Positions 1 through 11,862 of a stretch of DNA of 64,000 nt are shown piece by piece. Origin of the DNA: Anodontia alba (taxonomy: Eukaryota > Mollusca > Bivalvia > Lucinida > Lucinidae); the NCBI GenBank assembly GCA_964016985.1, contig OZ024821.1, forward strand, positions 13,999,211 to 14,063,210. Reading direction: 5' to 3'. The stretch's first letter is position 1; the number at the start of each line of letters is the position of its first letter. The notes beneath the pieces were generated by a model. It saw only the letters and a program-made list of their open reading frames with translations. It had not been told where the DNA came from and did not search any database. The position numbers and the translations under genes are program-made.

Positions 1-150
1 AGAAATATTGGCAACATAAATAATATTGTTCATTCTTAACTAGCAAATAGGTTTCTTGAACACCCCTTTTAGTTATTCACAGTGTAAGCTGCCAATTGCG
101 TCAGAGCGTAAACGACACGAAGAAGAAATATTACTACGAAGAAGAAATAT

Positions 151-513
151 TACTATTTTTAGCCTCCGCTTCAGGTAGGATATTTTAGAATATCTCTTCT
201 CATACCGAATGGAATTTGTTCAAATAAAGCGCAGAGTACGCGGAAAGCGCTATTCTGCGATCTGGTCTAATTCTCGAGGTCATTCGAAGAATGTTTTTGC
301 TGTCAATCTGGGTCACCGGGACAATGTACATGAATTTTGACGAAAAACATTCTCCGAATGTTCTCGAGAATCAGACCAGATTGCAGAATAGCACTGACAC
401 CACGAGAAAGAGCTTGATTTTCCGCGAACTCTGTGCTTTATTTGAAAAAAAATCCATCAGTATGAATCGAGATATTCTAAAACATCCTACCAGAAGCGGA
501 GCTAAAAATAATA
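151..513. repeat. Foldback (long palindrome), about 360 bp
   Basis: The left arm (about 151-299) and right arm (about 342-513) are imperfect reverse complements separated by a spacer of about 40 bp. The outer parts pair as TTTTTAGCCTCCGCTTC with GAAGCGGAGCTAAAAA (one mismatch or gap) and the inner parts as AGAATGTTTTT with AAAAACATTCT. An open frame at 291-686 runs through the right arm and is a by-product of it. No target duplication was identified. A short tandem duplication (GAAGAAATATTAC) sits just left, at about 119-153. Probably a non-autonomous foldback or MITE. Confidence 0.7.
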
Positions 514-1047
514 AACTCTGTGCACCTAGTCATTTGGTCACATGTTTCCCACGTCTGAAAAGTCAATGTATTGGAGGGCCGAATGATTGTTCAAAGTTTA
601 TGAATAGAGTTATCCCTCTTGTAGCTATAGCAACCAAATCTAGTACTAGCTGTTTGGATTTTTTCACAGAAATGTTTCTTCAATAGAAGGTCTTTAAATC
701 TTGTTAAGAGAATTCTGTTCTGTCTCAAAATATTGCTTCCAGTTAGCGTGGTTACTTTTCATTATATATGTAGAGTAAACTTGACAGTTCTTCTTCTGCA
801 CAATCTATGGTCCAATTTAAAAAAAAACTGTACAAATGTTCCATAGATGAATGTCTATCAAATTTGTTCAAATTATTTGTATATATATATATATATTATA
901 ACTAATTAGATTTCAATAATACTCACAAATATTACTGGATTGACCTGACCATCCATCAAAATGAAAAATTAATTTGTATCACCAAAAGAAAAAAAAAATA
1001 AATCGCCCAACAAAGGGCAGGATCTGATATATATATATACATATATA
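514..1047. other. AT-rich sequence, nothing recognised
   Basis: Between the foldback and the pogo-like element there is AT-rich sequence with TA microsatellites at about 878-897 and 1027-1047. No gene or classifiable repeat was seen. Confidence 0.5.
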
Positions 1048-2407
1048 CAGTCGACTCTCGTTATCTCCAACTTCACGGGACCTGATAAAAATGTTCGAGT
1101 TATCAGTAGTTCGAGACAACCAAATTGTGACGTCATAGGTATGACGACTGTTCGCCTCAACGTGCTTGGAAGGCACATGTATATGGCAATTTAAATAATT
1201 TACGCGTAATTCAGTTTGCATTGTTACTGTTTGTTTTCGGAGATGCAATGGTTTTCTTGAAATAATATCATCAATAAACGTTAATAATAATAAATTTCAA
1301 ACGTCTCTTGTTGTCTTTTAATACTCCTGCAAATTTTGGTTTCCGGGTTATGTTAGCTATACGTTATGAACTGGTTTGGATTAGCTCCCTTCGCATAGAC
1401 GACTCGATTAAGAGTTGACTGGTTTCCGCTTTTGCATAAAACCCTTGGCAGCTGTAAGCTAGTTTGGATTATCTCCCCTGGCATAAACGAACCATCTCAG
1501 CGCAGCAAACTGTAGATCCTGCAGAGAAAGCTCGTTATGAACCGTCTCATCTGGACTTACACTATTTGTGCAGGTATCCGTACCAGTCTACAGGGTCGGA
1601 AGGGTTAACATTGGTACCCACGTGTGATTCGTCTATTTGCGGCCGTGCACAACTCCTGTTAGAAGACTGTGCGACTGTCAAAGACTCGGATCAGCCTGCA
1701 CGCCCACGAATTTTCCACGCATGAGCCTTATCTGGGCTTACCAAACAGCACCGCCTGACCAAAGAGTAACAAGCGAAGATTCAGACTTAGCTAGCCTGAT
1801 CAATACAGGCTGATCTGAGTCAGAACCTGACGCGCACTGACTTTTCTTGAAGACGCTATATCATTCAGACGGACAGTACTCAGTAGTGAAGAGCATATCT
1901 AAACAATAAATTAAAGAAACTTCGTTGATTAATCTTCCATAACACTATTCTGGGCCGCTTTTTATCTTACAAATCAATGACACGAGACGGTGTTGAGCGC
2001 CGCGTGTCAAACCCGACTCGACACGCATGTGATTTCATAATTACGGATTTTAGACATTGTTTGTGTTGTTTGTAATTACCTGGACAAAGGGGAAAATTAA
2101 AATTTGATTTATTTATCAATGGCCTATTATGATTTTCATTAACTGAAAGACCGGCGGCGCCGCATCTTACATTATTTTTCCTTCGTCATGGTCCGAGTTC
2201 GAGATACGCGGTAGTAAAAACTGTGAAAAATATATTCAGGGACTGAAAATGATGGACGAGATAGCCGAAGTGTCGACATAAAAGTAGTTCGACATACGGG
2301 AAGCTGCAATACAATAAAACATAGGGAAAATAATCGGGACTTAGAAATCAGTTCGACATAAGTGATAGAATCGAGATAAGAGGGGTCGAGATAACGAGAG
2401 TCAACTG
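1048..2407. mobile_element. Non-autonomous pogo/Tigger-like DNA transposon
   Basis: The left end CAGTCGACTCTCGTTATCTC and the right end (reverse complement CAGTTGACTCTCGTTATCTC) form terminal inverted repeats flanked by TA on both sides (1046-1047 and 2408-2409). Inside both ends the motif TCGAGATAA/TTATCTCGA and close variants recur, like subterminal transposase-binding repeats. No transposase frame is visible in the 1.36 kb interior. TA duplication and CAGT-type ends fit the Tc1/mariner superfamily, pogo/Tigger branch; the branch is inferred. Confidence 0.75.
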
Positions 2408-3204
2408 TATATATATTGTTCCACCAGGCTAAATAAATCTGCTTTCCACGTAGGCAATCCAGGGCCATCATGACCCTCTTATTACAAATTAAATACATAA
2501 TGTATGTTTTTTCCAGTTTTTGCCAATCTTCATGGCCAGTGTTACACTTTGCTAACTCTATATAAAAAAGGTGCATGTTGGCAAGGATTTTTCAAATACT
2601 AGTATAGTATACAAATTAACACACAAAATTATATGCTTTACATTTATATGCTAAATTGCTTTTCATTATTAAGCCAACCCTTGCAATATATACAATGTTA
2701 TACACTATTAAAACTTCCTTGATTCTGTTTGAATTCGTAATAAATTTTATATTTTAAAGGCCTTCTTCTTTTCATATTGAACCACAAAGTTGTTTGAATA
2801 TTCATATTCCAGTACCTCTTACGCCGCTTATCTTTTTTAAAGATATTTCTTGTGTTGACTCAGTTTTTGTTGTTGGGGTAAAATACAAGGTAAAGATATT
2901 GTTTTCCCTCAATAACTTTTGAACGGATGCATTGATTTCATTTGAAGTTTGCAGGATGGTTTATCATTATAGCATAGAAGTCAAGTTTGATTTTGGTAAT
3001 CATCCAAAAAATTTTGGTCAAATTATAGCCCTTTTTTATTTACTTGATTAATAAAATTTAGACAAAGTAGTGAGGGGTTGCCTTTAGGGATAGGAACGAT
3101 TATTAGGACAAATACAGTGGGTTTTTTTTTTATCTTTTTTTTTATATCAAATGGTTGGAGCTGCTTTAAGCAGGTGACACATCCGATTCTCGGAATTCTG
3201 GACT
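2408..3204. other. AT-rich sequence, nothing recognised
   Basis: No gene, tandem array or paired repeat ends were recognised here beyond poly-T tracts around 3121-3145. Confidence 0.4.
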
Positions 3205-3300
3205 TATTTCTGCATGAAATAGTGTTGTGGATACTTAGCGAGGTGCTTCTACTAATGAGTACCCACAGCATATGTTTTCATGCAGAAATAAGAAAAATAT
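3205..3300. repeat. Palindromic repeat, family B
   Basis: Inverted arms around a centre near 3243: TTATTTCTGCATGAAA pairs with TTTCATGCAGAAATAA. It belongs to the recurring family whose arms contain ATGTTGTGGGTACTCATTAG and its complement, found at least ten times in the window. Confidence 0.7.
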
Positions 3301-3394
3301 GTACATGATCTGGAGCTATGATTATGTAGTCATAAGAAGCGCCTTACTTAGCATAGCAACAGATAAGGCACTTTTTTCATTTAAAAAATGCAGA

Positions 3395-3544
3395 TATCTT
3401 TCTTATTTCTCCAAGAAAACATATGTTGTGGGTACCCATTAGAAGTGCCTTGCCTATTTGTTATAGGGGTATGTGCCTCGCCAAGGCACTTCTAATGAGT
3501 ACCCACAACGTATGTTTTCGTGCAGAAAGAAGAAAAATATTATG
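3395..3544. repeat. Palindromic repeat, family B, split by a transposon
   Basis: Arms contain CTTATTTCTCCAAGAAAACA and the matching right arm, with a short insert at the centre. The right end is interrupted by the CAG-ended element at 3545-5165 and resumes at 5166. The copy at 47541-47700 shows the uninterrupted order. Confidence 0.7.
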
Positions 3545-5165
3545 CAGAGTTCTCACCAGGATTTTGAAAGCAGGAGTTTAAGAATCCATCTCTGAGAAAA
3601 GTTGGAGTTAAAATTGAAATATAGGAGTTTGACCTAGAAAACTTGGAGTTTTCGGCTAAATATGAAAACTTAATATTTAAGGCCATTGTCTGGACAACTT
3701 CATTTTTCAACATAGTTAACTTTGACCACTGAGTGTCTGGTAAGGATCCAAAAGCTTTTGGGGCTTAGGAAATAGTGACAGGACTTCCATTAACTTCCAG
3801 ACTCAGGAAGTCCCAGACTTCCTACCCCTCAAATTTGGAAGTCCCACAGGAAAATCTAGGAAGTCCCACTTTTTTCCCTGCTGCGGCGGTCTGCCCTTTC
3901 TTTAGTAGAACAGAGGTTCTTAATTCAGTGTCGCACAGAATCATCATGATATACACTTCTCTTAGATGTGTTTTAAACATATCCTTATCGCTTATTAAAA
4001 TTCGATCGCATCTTTTTGGAAAGCCTGTACTTGTATGTCGGACCTTAGAGAAAGCATCAACATAGGTCCAACTTCGCGTTCGTTTCAAAGCCCAGAAAAA
4101 GAAAAAAAGAAAAGAAAATACATGAGAGAAAACACCCAAAACATGTTTTCTAAAAAACAAACTATGCTGAAATTATTTTGCAGAAATGTATTTAATGAAA
4201 TATTTGCTCGGATTGAAGCTGATCAACACGAGCGAGCGAGTTGCTTACTTCACAAAAATTGCGGGAAAATGGTGCGGACTCGTGCAACAACAAACAAATA
4301 AAAGGCAGCTCTCGATGAGTTACCAACAGCAATACGTTCGTTTGCGGAGAATAGCAAGCAAAACCATCGCAATTCGCCTATATTTAGACTTACTTTGCGT
4401 CTTTTCCGCGCTGGTAAACAGCGCAGCTGGAACAAGGCTACGAATTTAGAAACGGGTTTTCCGAAAATTTTGACGAAAAAATATGTTTTCTTCTCATTTG
4501 AAAAATTGCTTTTGTTGTCATGACAAACAAAAGCTAAATTCGAATAGATGTAAATTTGCGTTCTGTGCATAATTGTTATTTATTTATTTAATTTCACTCG
4601 GTAACTCCCGGAAGTGTTGAGGTGTTTTCAGACGACACACGTTCTTAGCAAAATAATAATTTAAGATTTTAAGACGTGAATATTTAAAAATAATAATGAC
4701 TTCATATAATTTCACCGAATATTTTCGGGTGTCGCAGAAGAAAGATTAATTATACAAACATAAATTAATCAACTCAGCACGCGTGACAAATACACACAGT
4801 GATCACGCAGCCATCAAAAGGGTGCCGCGATGCTGTACACCGATGTCAATAAAACTCCCGCAAGCGGAAAGTGGGACGTCCTTAAAGCTCAGTCAACACA
4901 GGTAGCGAATTTCCAATAAGTAGGCAGGGCAAACATCATACAACTCGTTAAAAGTGGGCGGGCTTTTTGACAATTTTTGGACATCTCCGGCATCGATTTC
5001 GACAGACAAAAGAAATTTCGGAAGTCCGCGGTACGTCTTTGAAGTTCAGTTTGGACGTCCGGTGGCAATAGAGCGTAAAAGAGAATCCTCTGAAGGAAAT
5101 TTTACGCGTACAAAAGCAAATATAGGCGTAAAAATACGCCGGATTCGGCGTTTCCGAGAACTCTG
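3545..5165. mobile_element. Non-autonomous CAG-ended DNA transposon (hAT-like?)
   Basis: Ends are CAGAGTTCTC at 3545 and its exact inverted copy GAGAACTCTG ending at 5165. The 6-bp target duplication ATTATG lies at 3539-3544 and 5166-5171. Joining the flanks restores the family B palindrome order seen at 47650-47690. Near the left end short keywords recur: GGAGTT several times at 3570-3650, then GGAAGTCC and its complement at 3780-3870; GGAAGTCCGCGG appears near the right end. CpG is noticeably more frequent in 4560-5160 than around it. No transposase was recognised. hAT elements usually make 8-bp duplications, so the superfamily is uncertain. Confidence 0.75.
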
Positions 5166-5171
5166 ATTATG

Positions 5172-7346
5172 TGGATACCCCCTCTTATCTGTAGCTATGT
5201 ACTTGGGCTTCAAATGAGTCACATTTTCATGCTGAAAATCAGAACGATGTCTATCAGAGTTCTGGACATTTATAGAAAAGAAAAAAAATAAAATGTTCTG
5301 CCCCGTATAGCAAAAAGTGGCAACATAGCTGCAGATAAAAGAGAGTAGCTACATAATTGTTTTCTTATTTCTCCACAAAAAACATAGGATGATTATGCGA
5401 TTTTTATCTGATTTTCTTTATATAAAGTCATATGTTGTGGGTACTCATTTGAATTGCATGGACAAGTTGATACAATTCAAATAAGTACCCACAACATATG
5501 CCTTTATAAAGAAGTAAAGAAAAAGTACACTGGCTGTAATCTGAAGACTACGGAATTGCTTGACTGTGCACTTATAAGGGTATGTGCGGTAATTAGATTG
5601 AATACGGTATGTTGTGGATACTCGTTAGAAATACGTGTAATGAGTACCCACAACATAATATGCTTTAGTGAATGCCCCTCTTATCTGGAGATAAGATTTA
5701 AGGTAAATGTAGTTGCCATTTGTTGTAGTCTTGATAGGTTAAAAACAGTATTTTTATATGATCAGACGAGCCTTGAGAAACAGTTCTGGCCAGCTATTAA
5801 TCCATTTATGTCGAGTGGACTCTTCTGCCACAACTCTTTAGACCAGTCTGTTTCGAAAAGCTGTGTGTCTGGTTAATTTTTATTATTTCTCGTCTAAGAC
5901 ACAATAAAGTAGGGATAACATGTTACATGAATGACCAAAAATGAACTTGTGAAGAAGATCAAATTTATACAAAAGTAGGTTCCTCAAACATTCACGCACA
6001 TTGTCCTGAAGGGGTTTTGTTTTGCAGTTACAGACTTACTAGTTTTAATCTTTTAAAAGTCCTCCCTTCTGCTAATTTTTGTCAAAAAAGACTTCCAACC
6101 TATTTCTGTCCAAACAAAGAACAAGTCCTCCATTTTTTTATCCTTATTATGATTTCCACAGACCCTGAAGGCTAAGGGGGTAATTGCCTGAAAAATGTCA
6201 TTGTTTCTAAATTCAGTTACAAAAAATGCAGGAGGTTGATTAACATTTCTGTCCCGTAATACATTTGTTCGATGCATTTCTTCTGGCAACTGATTTTTTT
6301 TCTGTTGTTCAGTTGTGTGAACTTTGGCCATTTTTCCTGTATTTTGAGGTACTGAAATGGGCCTATGGACTTACATTTTCACATTATTGACAAAGCCATT
6401 GCTATGAAGTATACTCCAACTGAGTCAAATGACATTATTGTATCAGCGGTTTGCTGAGACTTGACATGATTACATAAAACCTAATTCATACAGTAAAAAA
6501 TGTGATTTTGTAGATTTCCAAGTACTTTGGTATAGACTGAAAATCTCTGAAGGGTGTTATTTTACTTTTTTGTTCCTTTCAAATCAATAGAATTGTAGTT
6601 TAACAAGATTTGTAAGTGAAGAATTATAAGATATTGTAAACAGAAACAAAACATCACGGCTGGATTTCCTAAAACCATCTTGTAATGGAACATGTATGTG
6701 ACAGCTCTGGGGCTACAGACTCTAGTTACATTAATGGAGGTTAAAAGAGGTATCTTCTTTGAGAAAACTGTATTCAACTGATGTCAGCTGGTTTCCTTTA
6801 GCCTTGTAAAGTTACAACAATGCACATTTTAGTGCACATGTTGCCCTTTTCTACAGGTTTAGAAGGAATTCTAGCAAATACAAAAAAACTAATTGTATGA
6901 AATCACCCTTTCTAAACCTAGAAATTATCAACTTGTTCATGAAGAATACTGAATGAAAAATGTTTTGAAGTTAATAAGTTTTGAAGTTGACAAGACATCC
7001 CTGATTATAACATCTAGTTGCATAGCAATTACTTGGTCAGTCAGGGGCTACAGACTCTACAGATTGAATGGCTGAATTCGGTTTGATGTCTACTGAAAGT
7101 TTCTGCACCCTGCAGATGGAAACCTTGTTATTATAAGAGATAATGGTCCAAAATGATTACACAAATCACATTTTAAGCAGAAGTATAACACAATTGCTCA
7201 CATAAAAATATCAAAAAGTAGCTTCAAAAATTTTTGGGCTGATATCAACATGTCAATGGTATACATCCAGTAAAGGTTTTGAGAGCTATATAGAGACTTA
7301 ACTGAATGAGTAAGCAAACAAGGTTGCATTTAGACGGTTATTCTAT
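5172..7346. other. Palindromic B repeats, then sequence without recognisable features
   Basis: Family B palindromes occur at about 5415-5525 (arms CATATGTTGTGGGTACTCAT and complement) and 5607-5662. From 5700 to 7346 I see no repeat structure. A minus-strand open frame of 92 codons at 6053-6331 has no recognisable motif, no flanking splice evidence and no likely homologue that I can name, so I do not call it a gene. Confidence 0.5.
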
Positions 7347-7349
7347 TTG

Positions 7350-8900
7350 GACTCATTTAACATGACAGACAGTAGGACCAGCAGTGGTCGCACGTGTGTG
7401 TCTGGGATTAATGGTGGTCGCAAATGTATAATCTGTGATCAACGATGGCCGCACATGTATGTTGGGTGTCAACGGTTACCGCACATGTCTGGAATCAACC
7501 TTGGCCACAGATGTAAACGATGTTTGCACATGTGTTGGGGTTCAACTGTCCATGCATGTATGTTGGGATCAACATTGGCCGCACATGTATGTCAGGGATC
7601 AACCATGGCTGCAAATGTATTTTAGGGATCAGCAGTGGCCATACATCTGTTTTGGTGATTAAGGGAGACTGCAAATGTATGTTGGGGATCAACAACGGCT
7701 GCACATACAGCTTGGAGATCAACGGTGACCACAAAATGTGTCTAGGATCAAGAGTGGCTGTACTTATATGTTGGGGATCAATGTTGGCCGCAAGTTTGTT
7801 GGAGACTTATGTATGATAGGCATTAATGGTTGCCATACATGTATTTTGGGGATCAAAGGAGGCAGCACATGTATGTTGGAGATAACCGTGGAAGCACATG
7901 TATGTTGGGATCTAAAGTGGATACACATCTATGTTGGAAGATCAATGGTGGCAGAAAATGTGCGTCGAGTATTGACGGTAGACACACATTTATGTTTGAG
8001 GTCAAAGGTGGCCACACATGTACATGTTAGTAGGTGATCAACAGCAAAGTACATCAGGGATCAAAGGCGGCTGCAAATGTGTATCGGCAATCAGTGGCGG
8101 CCACACATATATGTCGGGGATCATTGATGGCCATGCATGTATGTCGGGAATCAATGGTGGCCACGCATTTATTGGGGATCAACGGTGGCAGGGCATAGAT
8201 GTCAGGTATCAACAATGGCTGCACATGTATACTGGGGATCAACGGTGGCATCAAATGGATGTCCGGGATCAACGGTAGCTGCAAATGTAATATATATGGG
8301 ACAGTGACTGCACATGTATATCAGGGAACATGAATGCCAGGGATCAACGGTGGTCACGCATATTATGTCAGGGATCAGCAGTGACCACACATAATTATAT
8401 ATATATGAGGGGTCAATGGTGGCTGCACATGTATGTCGGAGATCAACGTTGGCCATGCGCATATGTAGGTGATGAACCGTGGTCGTGTATATATGTTGGA
8501 TATCAAAGTGGCTGCACATGCATATCTGGGATTAATGGTGACTGCATATATATGCTAGGTATCAATGGTGACTGACCCCACATGTATGCTGGGATCAACG
8601 GTGGTCCCACATATATGCTGGGGATCAACGTTGGCCCTTCATGTATGTTGAGGATCAAGGGTGGCCGCACATGTCCAAGGTAGTCGCACATGAATGTTGG
8701 GGATCAACGGTGGACACATGTATGTCGGGGATCAACGGTGGCCACGCATAAATGTGAGGATCAACAGTGGCTGCGCCTGTATGTCGTCAATCAACTGTGG
8801 CTGCAGATGTATGTCTGGGGATTAATGGTTGCCACAAATGTATGTTGGGAATCAACAGTGGCTGCACGTGTCCAGTTCTATGGTGGTTGCAAAACATTAA
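7350..8900. repeat. 30-bp minisatellite, about 50 diverged units
   Basis: The unit is about GGGGATCAACGGTGGCCGCA followed by CATGTATGTT, repeated head to tail with substitutions and occasional indels. Because the unit is 30 bp, each reading frame repeats a decapeptide (such as GDQRWPHMYV in one frame), so long open frames appear on both strands. No start context, splice site or conserved termini support a protein. The array starts near 7370 and fades near 8900. Confidence 0.85.
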
Positions 8901-8911
8901 TTATGTTTTAA

Positions 8912-9182
8912 GCACTATAGCCTGAAAACAAGAGTTTCAGTATAGGCATTTCACTGAAAGACACATTTGTAGAGTCCACAAGAGTGGCCCTACATGCAGC
9001 CAATGCAGGAAAGAATTACAATAAAATGTCTACCACCAATTTATGTATATTTATCATCAGAAGTTGTTTAAGTATAGTTTACGTGATTGGCATAGGAGCC
9101 TTTTTGATCAGTTAGGGGTGAGACTGAATAATAAAAAAAAAACTGAAAGAGGTGACATTTGACTGCAATTTTGGAGAATTAT
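8912..9182. other. Unclassified sequence after the minisatellite
   Basis: No gene or repeat termini were recognised in this short stretch. Confidence 0.4.
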
Positions 9183-9195
9183 TTCACTGATTGGC

Positions 9196-9342
9196 TTTCT
9201 AGCAAAAGACTGTGCACAATACTGGTAAACCGCTTAGAGGACTAAGCCTACCAGTAAAAGTGTGGTTAGGCAAACTGACCACGCTTGACAGGACCCCAGT
9301 GGGTTGACTGGGTCATAAAACCTCAACACAAACAAACAAAAA
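9196..9342 (+). mobile_element. Headless SINE (3' part only), with target duplication
   Basis: Starts TTTCTAGCAAAAG and ends in a CAACACAAACAAACAAAAA tail. Flanked by TTCACTGATTGGC (9183-9195) and TTCACTGAGTGGC (9343-9355), a 13-bp duplication with one mismatch. It matches only the tRNA-unrelated 3' part of the SINE family whose full form is at 28189-28497. Confidence 0.8.
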
Positions 9343-9856
9343 TTCACTGAGTGGCCTTGAATATGGACAATTGAAGGTTTGTGTTAAAGTACATTCCCTC
9401 CCTTGTCAGGACTAAAGGATGGGCCTTGTTTCTGGAGGTCCTGACTAGGCCTACCCCTTGAAATTGTATATATACGCAACCCACAGGATAAGGGTTAATT
9501 TAGTTTGTGTCTTGAATAAAGATATTTGTATCTTTGTGTGATTTGTGTGTGGGAGAGGGGTGAGGAGGGTGGGTTGGTGAGGGGACGGGAGGGTACTGAG
9601 TGTTTGATACAGTCAGAAAAGCTCTAGAATTATAGCTAGGTTGAAGTCTGATATGTGTGTAAACCAGTATGTCTTCGCTACCTGCAGATAAAAGTGCTGG
9701 ATAGTTTTCAGTGTTTCAAATGATATTGAAAGCTCTGATCAAACTCCAGCAAGGCATTCATAATGAGTACCGGTGCTCACAACCTATGTTTTTGTGGAGA
9801 AATAAGAAAAATATTATCTGGAGCTATGATAGGCTCTTTCTATCTTGGTATGTCTT

Positions 9857-10002
9857 AACCCTTGTCCTGCTGAATGAATTAAGATGCCACGCCCATTTCC
9901 AATTTTCAGCCTACTTGATCTAGGTTGTTGGTATAAATTCACACACTTAATGACAAACAGTGTAGATCCAGATCAGTTGGCTTCTTCAGGACTAGGGTTA
10001 AC
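9857..10002 (-). repeat. TTAA-type palindromic MITE, family E
   Basis: The terminal motif TTAACCCTTGTCCTGCTGAA is followed by AATTAAGATGCCACGCCCAT and the core CAAACAGTGTAGATCCAGAT. The right part is shortened and ends AGGACTAGGGTTA. Same family as 33326-33539 and 34054-34256, in the opposite direction. Confidence 0.65.
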
Positions 10003-10213
10003 GCTTAGCACTCTGGGTAAAAATTTCAGCAGATAACATATTGAATTAATGATTTTTTTTTTTTCGTACTTTTCCTAGAAAACAGGTTTTGACATTTCAT
10101 GCAAACTGTCTCAAGTGGAGCCAATTTGTATGAAATGTTGAATCCTGCTGTCTGGGAAAAATAAGAAAAGTATAATAAATTTGTTGTCTGCTGAATAAGC
10201 CCAGTGTAAAGGT
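10002..10213. repeat. Palindromic MITE, family C
   Basis: Ends read TTAACGCTTAGCACTCTGGG and a decayed inverted copy. The arms contain AAACAGGTTTTGACATTTCA paired with its complement around a short centre near 10113. It abuts family E on its left. Confidence 0.65.
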
Positions 10214-10259
10214 TTGTATCCTTCTGATAAAATCAGCAAAAGAAAAATGATTGATTTTC

Positions 10260-10444
10260 TTAACACTTAGCTCTCTGGGTAAAAAGTTCAGCAAGATGAC
10301 ATTTTGAAATTTTTTCTTAATTTCCCCAGAAAACAGGATTTGACATTTCATGCAAATTGTCTCTGTAGCCTATATTTTTGCAAAAATATGAAAAATATAA
10401 TCAATTTGCCAACTGCTGAATCTGCCCAGAATGTGATAAAGGTT
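10260..10444. repeat. Palindromic MITE, family C
   Basis: Starts TTAACACTTAGCTCTCTGGG and ends AGGTTAA. The left arm carries AAACAGGATTTGACATTTCA; the right arm is partly lost. Confidence 0.6.
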
Positions 10445-10506
10445 AATTTACTTCACTATAGTGGTGTTTAACTGTTTATATTTTCTGGTCTTTGTGATAG
10501 TTGAGC

Positions 10507-10628
10507 CCACAGGGACTTGTAGCTATTTATCTTTTTTTAGAATTTGGATATATTGACACAGAATACTTAGACAATATATCCAAATTCTAAAAAAAAAAAA
10601 AAAGATAAATTGCTACAAGTCCCTGTGG
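10507..10628. repeat. Hairpin MITE with 6-bp target duplication
   Basis: A 122-bp near-perfect inverted repeat running from CCACAGGGACTTGTAGC to GCTACAAGTCCCTGTGG, with a small loop near 10560-10572. The sequence TTGAGC is duplicated on both sides (10501-10506 and 10629-10634). The right arm contains a 15-base A run. Confidence 0.75.
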
Positions 10629-10727
10629 TTGAGCCCATTCTGGGACTTTTGAAAATTTATATGAGTGTCTCTAATGAGGCCTAATCACCAAGGTTGGCTG
10701 GTCTTGCCAAGAAACTTTGGCACTTCA

Positions 10728-10935
10728 GGGCCCAGTTGTTCAAAGCGTCGTTAGCTTAACGAGCTTGTTAAGGGTCATTTCGTTAACTGTTTTAGCGAAT
10801 TCAATATACAGTATTCTGATATTTTTTGCTAGCACATTTTTTCGGCAAAAAATTTCAGCATATTTGCGTATCACTCGATGTAAATTTTAACAAATCGTTA
10901 ACTAACGACATCGTTAGCTTTGAACAACTGGGCCC
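10728..10935. repeat. MITE with GGGCCCAGTTGTTCAAAGC ends, family G
   Basis: Terminal inverted repeats GGGCCCAGTTGTTCAAAGC and CTTTGAACAACTGGGCCC, with a subterminal CGTTAGCTTAACGAGCT-type motif on both sides. A second copy is at 39499-39741 and a one-ended fragment ends near 29491. Confidence 0.75.
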
Positions 10936-11129
10936 AGGTGTTTTCATTCCTCTCAAGGATGGTTCCTTTTAGAATCTTTTTTTATTCATGAAAAATAAGG
11001 CATAACATTTCATGTGAATTTTCTCCTAAAGAGACATTCAAACAAAATATCAAGACAGCTTTTCAAGGAAAATAAGAAAATAATAAATGAAGAATGTCTA
11101 CTAAATAATGAATGAAGAATGTCTACTAG

Positions 11130-11419
11130 CTGATGTTTAAATTTAGCAGTTTATGGAGTTACTACTGTCTGGGATAATTCAGCAGACAACAAATTGGTGA
11201 TATTTTTCTTATTTTTCCCAGAACACATGATTTGATATTTCATGCAAATTGTCTCCAGTGGAGACAATTTGCATGAAATTTCAAAACCTGTTTTCTGGGA
11301 AAAATAACAAAAAAAATACTTCAGTATGTTGTTTGCTGAATTATCCCAGAGAGTAACTCCATAAACTGCTAAATTTAAACATAGCTCTTGAAAATTTTAC
11401 CCAGAATGCTGAGCGTTAA
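11130..11419. repeat. Long palindrome, extended family C
   Basis: Inverted arms of about 125 bp around a centre near 11256. TTTAAATTTAGCAGTTTATG at the left pairs with CATAAACTGCTAAATTTAAA at the right. The inner part matches family C (TTGTCTCCAGTGGAGACAA). A family C terminus follows on the right, ending in GCGTTAA. Confidence 0.7.
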
Positions 11420-11862
11420 TGAAAAGGCAAGATTAGCAGCTGTAGCTATTAGGTGGCAGCTGTTTATTTTCTTTCACATTTGAAAGCCTACTTAGGACTG
11501 GATACACTTGGTAGCTTTTCTGCCATTTTTATTAGCTCCCCTGTCTGAAGTACAGGAAGCTATTGTTGTCACCCTCAGGAAGCTACTGTTGTCACCCTGG
11601 GTTGGCGTCATACTTTGAACTTTTGCGACAAAGTTTTTATTAACCTCCAAATCTCAACAACCATTGGCCAGAACTCAGGTAGTAAAATAGATACAAATAA
11701 AAACTATTTACTGATACAATTGTGATTAGCACCTTAACAATTACCATACTATGGGCAAATTCAGCAGATGACAAACTGATATTTTTTCCTATTTTCTAGG
11801 AAAAATAAGAAAAATATTTCAAAATGTTGTCTGCTGAAATATTTACCCAGCATGTTAAGTGT

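Noticed and set aside
291..686. 131-codon + strand frame
   Set aside because: Runs through the right arm of a foldback; no similarity to a protein I know.
4954..5166. Possible exon in a CpG-richer stretch
   Set aside because: Lies inside the CAG-ended transposon with defined ends and target duplication.
5454..5876. 140-codon + strand frame
   Set aside because: Built from family B palindromes; no conserved motif.
6053..6331. 92-codon minus-strand frame in otherwise plain sequence
   Set aside because: No recognisable domain, no splice or promoter evidence; kept only as a remark.
7347..8911. Multiple overlapping open frames of 60-105 codons on both strands
   Set aside because: All lie in the 30-bp minisatellite; unit length divisible by three keeps frames open without selection.
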